In this document: positions 33,749 through 44,507 of the stretch, piece by piece
Layout: each line of letters opens with the position of its first letter
Numbering within the stretch: position 1 is the first letter of the stretch
Source of the DNA: Flavobacteriaceae bacterium
Lineage (GTDB): Bacteria; Bacteroidota; Bacteroidia; Flavobacteriales; Flavobacteriaceae
Assembly: GCA_021647405.1 (NCBI GenBank)
Contig: JAKIUU010000006.1
Location: forward strand, 34,946 to 98,945
Length of the DNA stretch: 64,000 bases
Reading direction: 5' to 3'
Notes under the pieces: model-generated
Told to the model about the DNA's origin: nothing
Seen by the model: only the letters and a program-made list of their open reading frames with translations
The model's database searches: none
Program-made: the position numbers and the translations under genes

Positions 33749-36022
33749 ATGAGTTCTAATAGAAAAAAAAGTGAAGCTTTACGCTATCATGAATTTCCAA
33801 GTCCTGGTAAAATAGAAGTCAACCCGACAACAAAACACGCCACACAACGCGATTTATCTCTGGCCTATTCTCCTGGTGTTGCAGAACCTTGTTTAGAAAT
33901 CGAAAAAAATCCTGAAAATGCCTATAAATATACTGCCAAAGGAAATTTGGTAGCTGTAATTTCTAACGGAACTGCCGTCTTAGGTCTGGGAAATATTGGT
34001 GCTTTGGCAGGAAAACCAGTTATGGAAGGTAAAGGACTCTTATTTAAAATTATGGCCGATATCGATGTGTTTGATATTGAAGTTGACACCAGTGATGTTG
34101 ATAAATTTGTTGAAACTGTAAAAGCCATAGCACCAACTTTTGGTGGTATTAATTTAGAAGATATTAAAGCCCCTGAGGCCTTTGAAATTGAACGTCGTTT
34201 AAAGGAAGAACTCGATATTCCTGTAATGCACGACGACCAACATGGGACGGCAATCATATCGGCTGCAGCCTTATTAAATGCGCTTGAAATTGCCGATAAA
34301 AAAATAGAAGAGGCCAAAGTAGTTGTAAGTGGCGCTGGTGCCGCAGCTATTTCTTGTAGCAAACTGTACAAAAAATTAGGTATCAGAGCCGAAAATATTG
34401 TTATGTGCGACAGCAGAGGTGTTATTAGAAAAGACCGCCCCAATCTTTCTGTACAAAAATCTGAATTTGCAACCAGCCGTGATTTACAAAACATAACAGA
34501 AGCCATGGTAAATGCCGATGTGTTTCTAGGTTTGTCAAAAGGCGGATTGGTTAGCTCAGAAATGCTAAAATCTATGGCTAAAAATCCGATAGTTTTTGCA
34601 TTGGCTAATCCAGACCCAGAAATTGATTATCCAGAAGCTATGAAATCTCGTGCCGATATTATCATGGGCACTGGCAGATCTGATTATCCCAATCAAGTAA
34701 ATAATATTTTAGGATTTCCCTATATTTTTAGAGGTGCTTTAGATGTAAGAGCAACAGCTATCAATGAAGATATGAAACTGGCAGCTGTAAAAGCTTTGGC
34801 TAAATTAGCCAAAGAACCCGTTCCAGAACAAGTTATCAAAACATACAATCTTAAGAGTCTTGAGTTTGGTAAAGACTATATTATTCCCAAACCTTTTGAC
34901 ACACGTCTTATTTTTGAAATCCCACCCGCCGTAGCCAAATCGGCAATGGAATCAGGCATCGCAAAAAAACCAATTACTGATTGGGAAGCCTACAAAGAAT
35001 CTTTAGAAAACAGGTTGGGGAATGACAACAAATTAATGCGCATGATAACAAACAGGGCTAAAATAGACCCAAAACGTGTTGTTTTTGCTGAAGCCGATAG
35101 CTATAATGTACTCAAAGCAGCTCAGATTTGTTATGATGAAGGCCTGGCCATTCCTATTTTGTTAGGCAATAGAAAAGAGATTCAAAAATTGATGAAGCAG
35201 CTTAATTTTGAAGAAGACCTCACTATTATAGATCCTAAATCTAAATCAGAAAAAAAACATAGAGAAGAATTTGCTTTAAAATATTGGAATAAATGTAAAA
35301 GATTAGGTATTAGCTTGTTAAGTGCTAATAAATGGATGCGAGAACGTAATTATTTTGCAGCCATGATGGTAAACGAAGGTTATGCAGATGCCTTAATTAC
35401 AGGCTATTCTAGAAGTTACCCCACTATTGTAAAGCCTATGATTGAACTTATAGGCAAAGAAAAAGGTATTGACAGAATTGCTGCTACCAATATTATGTTG
35501 ACCAAAAGAGGCCCTATTTTCTTTTCAGATACGGCAATAAATGTAAATCCCACAGCCAAAGAATTGGCTAAAATTGCTGTAATGACGGCCACTACCATGT
35601 CATTGTTTGGTGTGAAACCAAATTTAGCGATGCTCTCCTACTCTAATTTTGGGAGCTCTGGCAAACCCGAAGCTAAAAAAGTAGCCGAAGCTGTTGCAAT
35701 TATGCACAAGAACCATCCCAAAATAAATGTAGATGGCGAAATTCAAGCCGATTTTGCTTTGACGGGCTTAATGCAAAAGGAAAACTTCCCCTTTTCTAAG
35801 CTCAACGGAAAACCTGTTAACGGATTGATTTTTCCAAACTTAGATGCCGCTAACATCAGCTATAAAATATTAAAAGGCTTAAATAAAATAGAATCTGTTG
35901 GGCCGATTGTAATGGGCTTAAAAAAACCCGCACATCTTATTCAGTTTGGTTCAAGTGTTGACGAAATTGTCAATATGACTTGTATAGCTGTTGTTGATGC
36001 GCAAGAAAAATCAAAACAATAA
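33749..36022 (+). CDS. maeB: NADP-dependent malic enzyme with phosphotransacetylase-like domain
   Basis: A 757-residue two-domain protein. Residues 1 to about 420 are malic enzyme: YSPGVAEPCLEI, MHDDQHGTAIISAAAL (metal site) and VSGAGAAAISCSKLYKKLG (NAD(P) fold). The remaining part is a phosphate acetyltransferase-like domain (VVFAEADSYNVLKAAQ to QFGSSVDEIVN), which is thought to be regulatory. It makes pyruvate and NADPH from malate. A -7 box (TACCTTTG, 33710-33717) lies upstream, but no clear -33 element is seen. Confidence 0.94.
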   Translation: MSSNRKKSEALRYHEFPSPGKIEVNPTTKHATQRDLSLAYSPGVAEPCLEIEKNPENAYKYTAKGNLVAVISNGTAVLGLGNIGALAGKPVMEGKGLLFKIMADIDVFDIEVDTSDVDKFVETVKAIAPTFGGINLEDIKAPEAFEIERRLKEELDIPVMHDDQHGTAIISAAALLNALEIADKKIEEAKVVVSGAGAAAISCSKLYKKLGIRAENIVMCDSRGVIRKDRPNLSVQKSEFATSRDLQNITEAMVNADVFLGLSKGGLVSSEMLKSMAKNPIVFALANPDPEIDYPEAMKSRADIIMGTGRSDYPNQVNNILGFPYIFRGALDVRATAINEDMKLAAVKALAKLAKEPVPEQVIKTYNLKSLEFGKDYIIPKPFDTRLIFEIPPAVAKSAMESGIAKKPITDWEAYKESLENRLGNDNKLMRMITNRAKIDPKRVVFAEADSYNVLKAAQICYDEGLAIPILLGNRKEIQKLMKQLNFEEDLTIIDPKSKSEKKHREEFALKYWNKCKRLGISLLSANKWMRERNYFAAMMVNEGYADALITGYSRSYPTIVKPMIELIGKEKGIDRIAATNIMLTKRGPIFFSDTAINVNPTAKELAKIAVMTATTMSLFGVKPNLAMLSYSNFGSSGKPEAKKVAEAVAIMHKNHPKINVDGEIQADFALTGLMQKENFPFSKLNGKPVNGLIFPNLDAANISYKILKGLNKIESVGPIVMGLKKPAHLIQFGSSVDEIVNMTCIAVVDAQEKSKQ

Positions 36023-36060
36023 ATTATTTGATATCTTTGATTATAGATTAAATTGTTTTT

Positions 36061-36642
36061 ATGATAAGTCATTTAAAAGGAAAACTGGTAGAGAAAACAC
36101 CAACCTATGTTATATTAGATTGTAATGGCGTAGGCTATACCGTAAATATTTCGTTACATACCTATTCTAAAATTCCCAATAACGAGCTTCTAAAACTTGA
36201 AACACTTTTAATAGTTAAAGAAGATTCTCATACACTTTACGGATTTTATGATAAAATAGAACGTGCCATTTTTAAACTTTTAATTTCTGTCTCAGGGGTA
36301 GGCCCAAGTATTGCCAGAACAATGTTATCTTCGATGCCTCCCAAACAAATTCAAGAGGCCATTGTATCAAATAATGTTGCCAGCATACAATCGGCTAAAG
36401 GAATAGGTGCTAAAACAGCCCAACGTGTAATTTTAGATTTAAAAGATAAAATAATAAAGACTTTTGATTTATCTGAAGATTTAAGTACACAAAACAATAC
36501 AATTAAAGATGAAGCGTTAAGTGCATTAGAAGTTTTGGGGTATAGCAGAAGGCAATCAGAAAAGACGGTTCAAAAAATCATTTTAGAACATACCGATGCC
36601 TCTCTCGAAAACATTATTAAATTAGCGCTTAAAAATCTATAA
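36061..36642 (+). CDS. ruvA: Holliday junction DNA-binding protein RuvA
   Basis: A 193-residue junction-binding subunit. The three domains are visible: N-terminal OB fold (LKGKLVEKTPTYVILDCNGV), the two helix-hairpin-helix motifs (LISVSGVGPSIARTML, IQSAKGIGAKTAQRVILDLK) and a C-terminal RuvB-contacting domain (DEALSALEVLGYSRRQSEK). It is six bases before sprA, an order known in flavobacteria. Confidence 0.95.
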   Translation: MISHLKGKLVEKTPTYVILDCNGVGYTVNISLHTYSKIPNNELLKLETLLIVKEDSHTLYGFYDKIERAIFKLLISVSGVGPSIARTMLSSMPPKQIQEAIVSNNVASIQSAKGIGAKTAQRVILDLKDKIIKTFDLSEDLSTQNNTIKDEALSALEVLGYSRRQSEKTVQKIILEHTDASLENIIKLALKNL

Positions 36643-36647
36643 TTGGG

Positions 36648-39600
36648 TTGACATTACTATCAAAATACATAAAATTAGTATTAAGTTTGGGTTTGTTTTT
36701 TCTGATATGGCAAAATGCCGTATCTCAAACTCCCACACCTCCTCCTGCTCCTCAGGTAAAAGACACACTCAAAAAAGACAGCATTCCGCCATTAAAATAC
36801 TTTTTTAGAAACCATCAAAAAGGAAGTCTCTATTTAAAAGACCCTTCAAAAATTACCATTACATACGATTCTGAAAGCGGCCACTATCTGTTTTTAGAAA
36901 AAATTGGCGATTACTATATGGAATCACCTTATTTTATGACTCAAAAAGAGTATCAAAAATACCGCTTAAATCGTGATATGATTGATTATTTTAAATCTAA
37001 AATAAGTAATAACAGCCGTTTAAACAAAAACAATCCCAATGCCAAAAAAGACGAGCTCCCAACTTATTATGTAAATTCAAAATTTTTCGAAAGCATTTTT
37101 GGCGGCAATAGTGTTGTGGTAAACCCCCAAGGAACACTCCTGTTAAAATTGGGCGTTTTATATCAAAAAGTAGACAATCCACAACTTTCTGAAAACAACA
37201 GAAAGAGTACCACCTTCAATTTTGACCAACAAATAAGTGCCAGTTTAACTGCTCAAATAGGCAGACGTTTAAAGGTAAGTGCTAATTTTGACACACAGTC
37301 TACTTTTAATTTCCAAAATCTGGTAAAATTAGAATACACACCTGATGCCGATGATATTATCCGTAAAATTGAAGTTGGTAATATCAGCATGCCTATTAAA
37401 AATTCTTTGATAAAAGGCGCTCAGAATTTAATTGGTGTTAAAACCGAATTGCAATTTGGCAAAACCACTGTAACTACTGTCTTAGCGCAACAGCAATCAG
37501 AAACCCGGTCTGTATCGGCTCAAGGGGGCGCTAGTATAAATGAATTTAACTTAAAAGTTAGCGATTACGATGCCAATAAACACTTCTTCTTATCTCAAAA
37601 ATTTAGAGATAATTACAATACTGCATTGGCCAATTTACCTCTAATTAATAGTGGTATAAATATTACGCGTGTAGAAGTTTGGGTATCTAATAGAAATAGC
37701 ACCACCCAAAATGTAAGAAATATAGTAGCATTGTCTGATTTAGGAGAATTAAAAACCCAAAATATTGGCAATTCTAGTGTGATTCCAAGTGGTTCGCAAG
37801 ATGCTTCTAACGATGCCAATAATTTAAACAGTTTATTATTACCCAATGGCCCTATAAGAGAAATTTCTAGTGTTGGTTCAGCTTTAGCGCCATTTAATAT
37901 GTCGCAAGGAAATGATTATTCTGTTTTAGAAAATGCACGAAGTCTGCAATTAAACAACGACTTTACTTTTAACCCACAATTGGGGTATATCACATTAAAC
38001 AGCCGCTTGGCACAAAGCGATGTTTTAGCCGTAAGTTTCGAATACACAGAAAATGGCAATGTGTATAAAGTTGGTGAATTTTCTGATGACGGTATTGCAC
38101 CCCCTAATAATTTGGCTGTAAAATTACTGCGTAGCGAAGTGATAAACACCAATATTCCGCTTTGGAATTTGATGATGAAAAATGTGTATTCGCTTAACGC
38201 CTACCAAATGCAAAGAGATGAATTTAGGCTTGAAGTTCTTTATGAAGATGACAATACTGGTGTGCCTGTAAATATTCTTCAAGGAGCACAAACTGTTGCC
38301 GTTCAAAACAAAACACTGCTTAATATTTTAAAGTTAGACCGTTTAGACCAATCGAGTAATATAAAACCTGATGGTGATGGCTTTTTTGATTATATAGAAG
38401 GAATAACTGTTAACTCAGAAAAGGGCTATATTACTTTTCCAGTAATTGAACCTTTTGGTAAGGACTTAGACGCCATTCTTACCGACCCAGCTGATTCTAA
38501 ATTCGTATTTAACGAACTCTATGCTATTACCCAATCTGAAGCTGTAAATAATTTTCAACAAAAAAACAAGTACCTAATTAAAGGTTATTATAAATCGGCA
38601 GGAACACAAGGTATTCCGCTTGGTGTCTTTAACGCACAACCAGGCTCTGTTGTAGTCACTTCTGGTGGACGTCAATTGGTAGAAGGTGTAGATTATGTGG
38701 TAGATTATCAAATAGGAAATGTTCAAATTATTAATCCTACACTGATTGCTTCTAAAGCACCCGTTCAGGTTTCTGTTGAAAACAACAACGGATTTTCGCA
38801 ACAACAACGCAGCTTTTTTGGCTTAGATATAGCGCATAAATTTTCTGATAAATTTGTTGCAGGTGCCACTATTTTAAATTTAAAAGAAAAGCCCCTTACT
38901 CAAAAAATACAATTTGGCAGCGAACCTGTTAACAATACCCTCTTGGGGTTAAATTTTAGCTACAGCACAACCGTGCCTAAATTGACCAAACTCGTCAATA
39001 AATTGCCTTTTATTGACACCAATGTTCCTTCAAAAATTTCTGTGAGAGGTGAATTCGCTTATATAATACCTGGTAGCCCCAAAGAAATATCGCAACAAAG
39101 CGAGGCAACTTCGTATATCGATGATTTTGAAGGTTCACAAATCCCCATCAGTCTGAATTCGCCCAGACAGTGGTTTTTGGCAAGCACACCACAAAACCAA
39201 ACCGACCCTTCGTTAATAAATTTAGGAGGTGATAATACAGATTTGAGCTATGGCAAAAATCGGGCTAAACTATCATGGTACAATATTGACCGTTTGTTTT
39301 ATGGAGGCTCTTCTTTAAAACCAAATAATATTGATGACAATGAATTGTCAAGAGCTGAAATACGTCGGGTAGATTTAAAAGAATTATTTCCCCAACAGGA
39401 TGTAGATTTTACACAATCTACTGTGGTACGAACTTTTGATTTGGCCTATTTTCCGCAAGAGCGTGGCAGTTATAATTTTGACGCCACAAATATAGATGCT
39501 GACGGCAATCTTACAAATCCCGAAAACCGTTGGGCAGGAATTATGCGTTCTTTGAGTACCACAGATTTTGAACAGGCAAATGTAGAGTATATTCAGTTTT

Positions 39601-42600
39601 GGGTTATGGATCCATTCGAACATTATTCTATTACAGAAAGCGAAGGTTTTCCTAAAAATCACACCTTATCGGATGCTGATTTTACAGGCGAATTGTATAT
39701 TAATTTAGGTAATATTTCTGAAGACATCCTTAAAGATGGTCGTAAAATGTTTGAAAATGGTTTGCCGCAAGATGGGCAAAAAGACCCTTCAATTATAAAT
39801 GAAACAATTTGGTCAGATATTCCTCTTAACCAATCTTTACTCTATGCTTTCGACGAGAAAGACCAAGCACGAACCCATCAAGATTTAGGTTTAGATGGCT
39901 TAAATGACAGCGAAGAGGCTTTGCGTTTTAGTACTTTTTTAAATCAGCTTCCACCCAGTGTAGAAACACAAATGCAACACGATCCTGCATCAGATAATTA
40001 TCAGTATTTTAGAGGGTCTGCATTAGATAATGCGGGAGCCACAATATTAAATCGGTATAAAAATTACACCAACACTCAAGGAAATTCGCCCACAGCAAAT
40101 CTTTCAACAGAATCCTTTCCAACATCGGCAACCTCATTCCCAGACGTAGAAGATATTGACAAAGACCAGACAATGAATACCGTTGAAAGTTATTTTCAGT
40201 ACAAAATTTCTTTTAATAAAAACGATTTGGTTGTTGGCAGAAATAATATTGTTGACAAACGCGAAGTAAATGTTTCACTTTCCGATGGCAATTCGCAAAC
40301 AGTCTCTTGGTATCAAATTAGAATCCCAATAAAATCGCCCGATGCTGTTATAAACGGTATTACCAATTTTAATTCCATCCGCTTTATGCGCCTCTTCTTA
40401 ACCAAATTTAAAATACCCGTGGTATTGCGATTTGGCGAATTTGAATTGGTACGAGGCGATTGGAGGCGCTTTACAAGGACACTTCCTGCACCACCAAGTG
40501 TTCCTATTAATTTAGACGGCATACAATTACAAAATTTTGTTGTAGGGGTTGTAAATATTCAAGAAAACGAAGGACGCTATCCTATTAAATACATATTACC
40601 TCCAGGAATTATAAGAGAACGCCTTCAAGGAAGCACAACCATACAACGTCAAAATGAACAAAGTTTATCTGTTAAAATTAAAGATTTAGCACCCCAAGAA
40701 ACACGTGCTGTTTTCAAAAATGTGAGTATGGATTTAAGGATGTTTAAAAAATTAAAACTCTTTATTCATGCAGAAAGTGCTGTAGGACAAACGGAGGTAC
40801 AAGACAACGAATTAAAAGCCATTATTAGATTGGGAAGCGATATTGACGAAAATTATTATCAAATTGAAGTCCCTCTTTCAATTACAGCATTTGGCGCACT
40901 TAGCGCAGAAGAAGTTTGGCCCGAATTAAATAATATAAATCTGGCCCTTGATAAGCTCGGAAAATTAAAACTTTTGCGCTTTGAGAGCAATCTGACGCCA
41001 AACACACTTTTTCCAGCCATAGGAGCACCTCCTGTTTTTGACGATTTGGGCGCTATTGAAGTTAGGGTTTTTGGAAATCCAAACCTTGCCAATATAAAAA
41101 CGGTTATGTTGGGTATTAAAAATACAAGTTTTTCGCCAAAAAGTGCCGAGATTTGGTTTAATGAATTGCGTGTGGCGCAATTTGACAACAAAGGCGGTTG
41201 GTCTGCTAATATCAATGCCGATGGGAATCTTGCCGATTTTGCCGACATCTCTTTTGTAGGAAGTGCCAGTTCAATTGGATTTGGATCTATAGACCAGCGT
41301 GTAAGTGAACGAAGTCAAGAAGATGTAAAACAATACAACATTATTACCAATATAAATTTAGGGAAACTCTTTCCTAAAAAATGGGGTGTAAATTTACCGA
41401 TGAACTACAGCACTGCCGAAGAATTTAGAGACCCAAAATATGACCCACAGTTGCAAGACATACTTTTTGCTGATGCCAAAAATACAAACAGTAATGATTC
41501 AAGAGATTATACACAGCGCACCAGTATAAGCTTTATGAATGTAAAAAAAGACAGGACAGATGCCACTAAGCAAAAAAGACCTTACGATATTGAAAATATT
41601 TCAGTAAGCTATGCATACAATCAAACTTATCACAGAGATTATAACACCAAGTTGTTAAAAGATCAGAACGTACGCACTTCGGCTAATTACAATTACACTT
41701 TTAAACCCTATGTTTTAGAGCCCTTTAAAAAGACTAAATTCTTTGATAAGAAAAGCTATTTGAAATTTATAAGAGACCTAAATATAAATTTAGTCCCCAC
41801 ATCTATAGCTATTAACACAAATATCAGAAGGACTTATAATGAGCAACTTTCGAGAGATTTGATTGGTGGATTGCCCGATTTGCCCACTTTAAAACAACGC
41901 TACTTTTTATTTGATTGGGACTATAATGTGGCTTACGACCTCACAAAATCTTTAGATTTCAATTTTAGGGCTGCAAACAATTATGTGTATGACGACTTCC
42001 TATCTGACGATGTTAGAATTTTTGATAGTTTCTTTAAAATAGGACGGCCTCAAAATTACCACCAATCTTTAAATGCCACTTATAAATTACCTTTAGACAA
42101 AATTCCTTATTTAAACTTTATTACCAGTACATTTACCTATACTGCCGATTTTGATTGGCAAGCTTCATCAAAAGCCGTAGTTGAATCTGTAGGTAATAGC
42201 ATTAGTAATGCCAATACCAATAATTTTTCGGCTACACTAAATCTCACCAAATTTTACAAAACTGTTGGTGTTGATAAATTGAGGGCAGGTGCTTCAAAAA
42301 ACAAAAAAGATACAGAAAAGCAAACCAAAGTTAACGCAGGTAATAAAGCTGTAAATACCGTACTGGATATCGTCACATCCATAAAAAAAATAGGCTTGAG
42401 CTATACCTCAAATAACGGTACATTTTTGCCTGGCTACATTCCCGAAATAGGTTTCTTAGGCCGTAATAATTTTTCAGGAGGTTTGGCGCCTACATTCGGA
42501 TTTGTTTTTGGAAGCCAAAACGACATTAGAGACTTGGCCTTAACACGCGGATGGTTAATTTCAAGAAGCGCTTCAGATCCTATCTTTAACAAAACCTATA

Positions 42601-43694
42601 CAACTTCTCATTACGATAAGTTAGACCTTACTGCCAATATAAAACCCCTTAAAGATTTGCAAATAGACCTCATTGCCAATAGAATTTTTACAAGTAACGA
42701 GAGCCAACAAATTGATATTATTGACAATGCTTTTTCTAGTGCACCTATAAATACCATGGGGAATTTTAGCATCAGTCGCATTATGATAAAAACTTCGTTT
42801 GACAATAATGGCGATGACACATTTGCCACATTTAAAGCCAATAGAAGTATTATTGCAAATCGTTTGGCTCAAAAAGCAGGATTGGCAACAACCGACGGTT
42901 TTGGAGAAACAAGTCAGCAAGTATTATTACCTGCCTTTTTAGCCGCTTATTCAGGAAAAGAGGCCTCAAAAATATCTTTAAACTCATTTAGAAATACCCC
43001 TGTTCCCAATTGGAAAATTTCTTATAGAGGTTTGATGAAAATAAAATGGTTTAAAGAAAACTTTAGCAGTTTTACATTGTCAAATGCCTATCGTGGTTCG
43101 TATGGCATAACTGGCTACACCAACAATTTACAATTTGACATCAATAATCCCTATGGCAATTCAAACAAAAACAAAGCAGCCAATTTTAATAGTGAGCTCT
43201 TGATAAGTTCCGTTAATTTAATAGAGGACTTTTCGCCTTTAATAAAGATTGACTTTAGAATGAAAAATGCCTTCTCATTTAAAGCCGAAATAAAAAGAGA
43301 TAAATCTTTAAATCTTAATTTTAATAACAATACACTGACCGAAATACGTGGAAAAGAATATGTTTTTGGCATAGGATACCGTATTAAAGATTTGCAATTA
43401 AGGATAAAAACAGGAAATAGCAACACAACTTATAAAGGTGATTTAAATCTTAAAGCCGATTTAACTATTCGCGATAATTTAACTGTAATACGCGCTTTAG
43501 ACAAAGATAACAACCAAGTTACAGGCGGTCAGAAAATAGTAGCTTTTAAATTTTTAGCCGATTACAATTTGACAAAAAATATAATGGCCAGCTTTTTTTA
43601 TGACCAAAATACTTCTAGATTTGCAATATCAACAACCTTCCCAAGAAAATCTATAAGCACTGGCTTAAGTCTAAGATACACCTTTGGGAATTAA
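36648..43694 (+). CDS. sprA: Type IX secretion outer-membrane translocon SprA (Sov)
   Basis: A 2348-residue giant outer membrane beta-barrel, the translocation pore of the type IX secretion system and needed for gliding in flavobacteria. It starts with TTG at 36648 (MTLLSKYIKLVL) and a signal peptide ending around residue 27 (AVSQ), followed by a proline-rich stretch. Long repeats of aromatic-alternating beta strands fill the rest, down to a C-terminal strand GLSLRYTFGN. F. johnsoniae SprA is of similar size. Neighbours ruvA and gcvH match the usual order. The frame is unbroken over 7 kb. Confidence 0.93.
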   Translation: MTLLSKYIKLVLSLGLFFLIWQNAVSQTPTPPPAPQVKDTLKKDSIPPLKYFFRNHQKGSLYLKDPSKITITYDSESGHYLFLEKIGDYYMESPYFMTQKEYQKYRLNRDMIDYFKSKISNNSRLNKNNPNAKKDELPTYYVNSKFFESIFGGNSVVVNPQGTLLLKLGVLYQKVDNPQLSENNRKSTTFNFDQQISASLTAQIGRRLKVSANFDTQSTFNFQNLVKLEYTPDADDIIRKIEVGNISMPIKNSLIKGAQNLIGVKTELQFGKTTVTTVLAQQQSETRSVSAQGGASINEFNLKVSDYDANKHFFLSQKFRDNYNTALANLPLINSGINITRVEVWVSNRNSTTQNVRNIVALSDLGELKTQNIGNSSVIPSGSQDASNDANNLNSLLLPNGPIREISSVGSALAPFNMSQGNDYSVLENARSLQLNNDFTFNPQLGYITLNSRLAQSDVLAVSFEYTENGNVYKVGEFSDDGIAPPNNLAVKLLRSEVINTNIPLWNLMMKNVYSLNAYQMQRDEFRLEVLYEDDNTGVPVNILQGAQTVAVQNKTLLNILKLDRLDQSSNIKPDGDGFFDYIEGITVNSEKGYITFPVIEPFGKDLDAILTDPADSKFVFNELYAITQSEAVNNFQQKNKYLIKGYYKSAGTQGIPLGVFNAQPGSVVVTSGGRQLVEGVDYVVDYQIGNVQIINPTLIASKAPVQVSVENNNGFSQQQRSFFGLDIAHKFSDKFVAGATILNLKEKPLTQKIQFGSEPVNNTLLGLNFSYSTTVPKLTKLVNKLPFIDTNVPSKISVRGEFAYIIPGSPKEISQQSEATSYIDDFEGSQIPISLNSPRQWFLASTPQNQTDPSLINLGGDNTDLSYGKNRAKLSWYNIDRLFYGGSSLKPNNIDDNELSRAEIRRVDLKELFPQQDVDFTQSTVVRTFDLAYFPQERGSYNFDATNIDADGNLTNPENRWAGIMRSLSTTDFEQANVEYIQFWVMDPFEHYSITESEGFPKNHTLSDADFTGELYINLGNISEDILKDGRKMFENGLPQDGQKDPSIINETIWSDIPLNQSLLYAFDEKDQARTHQDLGLDGLNDSEEALRFSTFLNQLPPSVETQMQHDPASDNYQYFRGSALDNAGATILNRYKNYTNTQGNSPTANLSTESFPTSATSFPDVEDIDKDQTMNTVESYFQYKISFNKNDLVVGRNNIVDKREVNVSLSDGNSQTVSWYQIRIPIKSPDAVINGITNFNSIRFMRLFLTKFKIPVVLRFGEFELVRGDWRRFTRTLPAPPSVPINLDGIQLQNFVVGVVNIQENEGRYPIKYILPPGIIRERLQGSTTIQRQNEQSLSVKIKDLAPQETRAVFKNVSMDLRMFKKLKLFIHAESAVGQTEVQDNELKAIIRLGSDIDENYYQIEVPLSITAFGALSAEEVWPELNNINLALDKLGKLKLLRFESNLTPNTLFPAIGAPPVFDDLGAIEVRVFGNPNLANIKTVMLGIKNTSFSPKSAEIWFNELRVAQFDNKGGWSANINADGNLADFADISFVGSASSIGFGSIDQRVSERSQEDVKQYNIITNINLGKLFPKKWGVNLPMNYSTAEEFRDPKYDPQLQDILFADAKNTNSNDSRDYTQRTSISFMNVKKDRTDATKQKRPYDIENISVSYAYNQTYHRDYNTKLLKDQNVRTSANYNYTFKPYVLEPFKKTKFFDKKSYLKFIRDLNINLVPTSIAINTNIRRTYNEQLSRDLIGGLPDLPTLKQRYFLFDWDYNVAYDLTKSLDFNFRAANNYVYDDFLSDDVRIFDSFFKIGRPQNYHQSLNATYKLPLDKIPYLNFITSTFTYTADFDWQASSKAVVESVGNSISNANTNNFSATLNLTKFYKTVGVDKLRAGASKNKKDTEKQTKVNAGNKAVNTVLDIVTSIKKIGLSYTSNNGTFLPGYIPEIGFLGRNNFSGGLAPTFGFVFGSQNDIRDLALTRGWLISRSASDPIFNKTYTTSHYDKLDLTANIKPLKDLQIDLIANRIFTSNESQQIDIIDNAFSSAPINTMGNFSISRIMIKTSFDNNGDDTFATFKANRSIIANRLAQKAGLATTDGFGETSQQVLLPAFLAAYSGKEASKISLNSFRNTPVPNWKISYRGLMKIKWFKENFSSFTLSNAYRGSYGITGYTNNLQFDINNPYGNSNKNKAANFNSELLISSVNLIEDFSPLIKIDFRMKNAFSFKAEIKRDKSLNLNFNNNTLTEIRGKEYVFGIGYRIKDLQLRIKTGNSNTTYKGDLNLKADLTIRDNLTVIRALDKDNNQVTGGQKIVAFKFLADYNLTKNIMASFFYDQNTSRFAISTTFPRKSISTGLSLRYTFGN

Positions 43695-43710
43695 TAATTT
43701 AAAAGTAATA

Positions 43711-44091
43711 ATGAACATACCTACACATTTAAAGTACACCAAAGATCATGAATGGATTGCCATAAATGGCACTACTGCAACCATTGGCATTACAGATTTT
43801 GCCCAAGGCGAATTGGGAGATATTGTTTACGTTGATATTGATACTGTGGGCGAAACTTTAAATAACGACGCTGTTTTTGGAACTGTTGAAGCTGTTAAAA
43901 CAGTTTCCGATTTATTTATGCCCCTTGATGGTGAAATTTTAGAATTTAATGAGGATCTAGAAGACCAGCCCGAATTGGTAAATTCAGATCCTTACGGAAA
44001 AGGATGGATAATAAAAATCGCCTTAGAAGACAGTTCAAAATTAGAAAATTTATTAGATGCAGAAGCTTATAAGGCACTTATTGTCGGATAA
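43711..44091 (+). CDS. gcvH: Glycine cleavage system H protein
   Basis: A 126-residue lipoyl carrier of the glycine cleavage system. The lipoylation site is the Lys in VFGTVEAVKTVSDLFMP. The start is the ATG at 43711 (MNIPTHLKYTKDHEW), not the frame opening at 43684, which would overlap sprA. Its C-terminus overlaps the next gene. Confidence 0.95.
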   Translation: MNIPTHLKYTKDHEWIAINGTTATIGITDFAQGELGDIVYVDIDTVGETLNNDAVFGTVEAVKTVSDLFMPLDGEILEFNEDLEDQPELVNSDPYGKGWIIKIALEDSSKLENLLDAEAYKALIVG

Positions 44092-44443
44092 ATCACTCTA
44101 TATGGCATTAGCCTGTAGTGTTTTTATTCTAATTTTCAGTCTTGTTCCCATCAAAAATGCTGTGTTGGGCAGTATAGAGAATTCTGATAAAATTCTCCAT
44201 ACTTTTTCATACGCCATACTAAGTCTAAGCTGGCTTTTTTATTTTAATCCACAAAAAAAACTCAGAATAAAATTGCTTGTTGCTTTTTCATTATTTTGTT
44301 ATGGCATCATTATTGAAGTGCTCCAATCGACACTAACTACCTACAGAACGGGTAGTTTTAACGATGTAATTGCAAATACAATCGGAATTTTCATTGCACT
44401 TATTACTTTTAAGACACTTTATAAGATTATTTTTTCGAAATAA
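44057..44443 (+). CDS. VanZ-like small membrane protein
   Basis: A protein of up to 128 residues with about four membrane helices and the VanZ-family signature in LVPIKNAVLGSIENSDKILHTFSYAIL (SDK-HTF core) and GIIIEVLQSTLTTYRTGSFNDVIANTIG. Function is unknown; VanZ relatives are not by themselves glycopeptide resistance. The ATG at 44057 overlaps gcvH by 35 bases. An in-frame TTG at 44081, or the ATG at 44102, is an alternative start. It probably belongs to the sprA-gcvH transcript. Confidence 0.78.
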   Translation: MQKLIRHLLSDKSLYMALACSVFILIFSLVPIKNAVLGSIENSDKILHTFSYAILSLSWLFYFNPQKKLRIKLLVAFSLFCYGIIIEVLQSTLTTYRTGSFNDVIANTIGIFIALITFKTLYKIIFSK

Positions 44444-44507
44444 TTAAATAAGTTGCAAATGTTTTAATTAAATTATTAAATTAGCGAACTTATTAAATTA
44501 CTTACGC

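Noticed and set aside
44057..44443. VanZ-like gene as glycopeptide resistance
   Set aside because: No vanA-type genes are near; VanZ-like proteins are common single genes.
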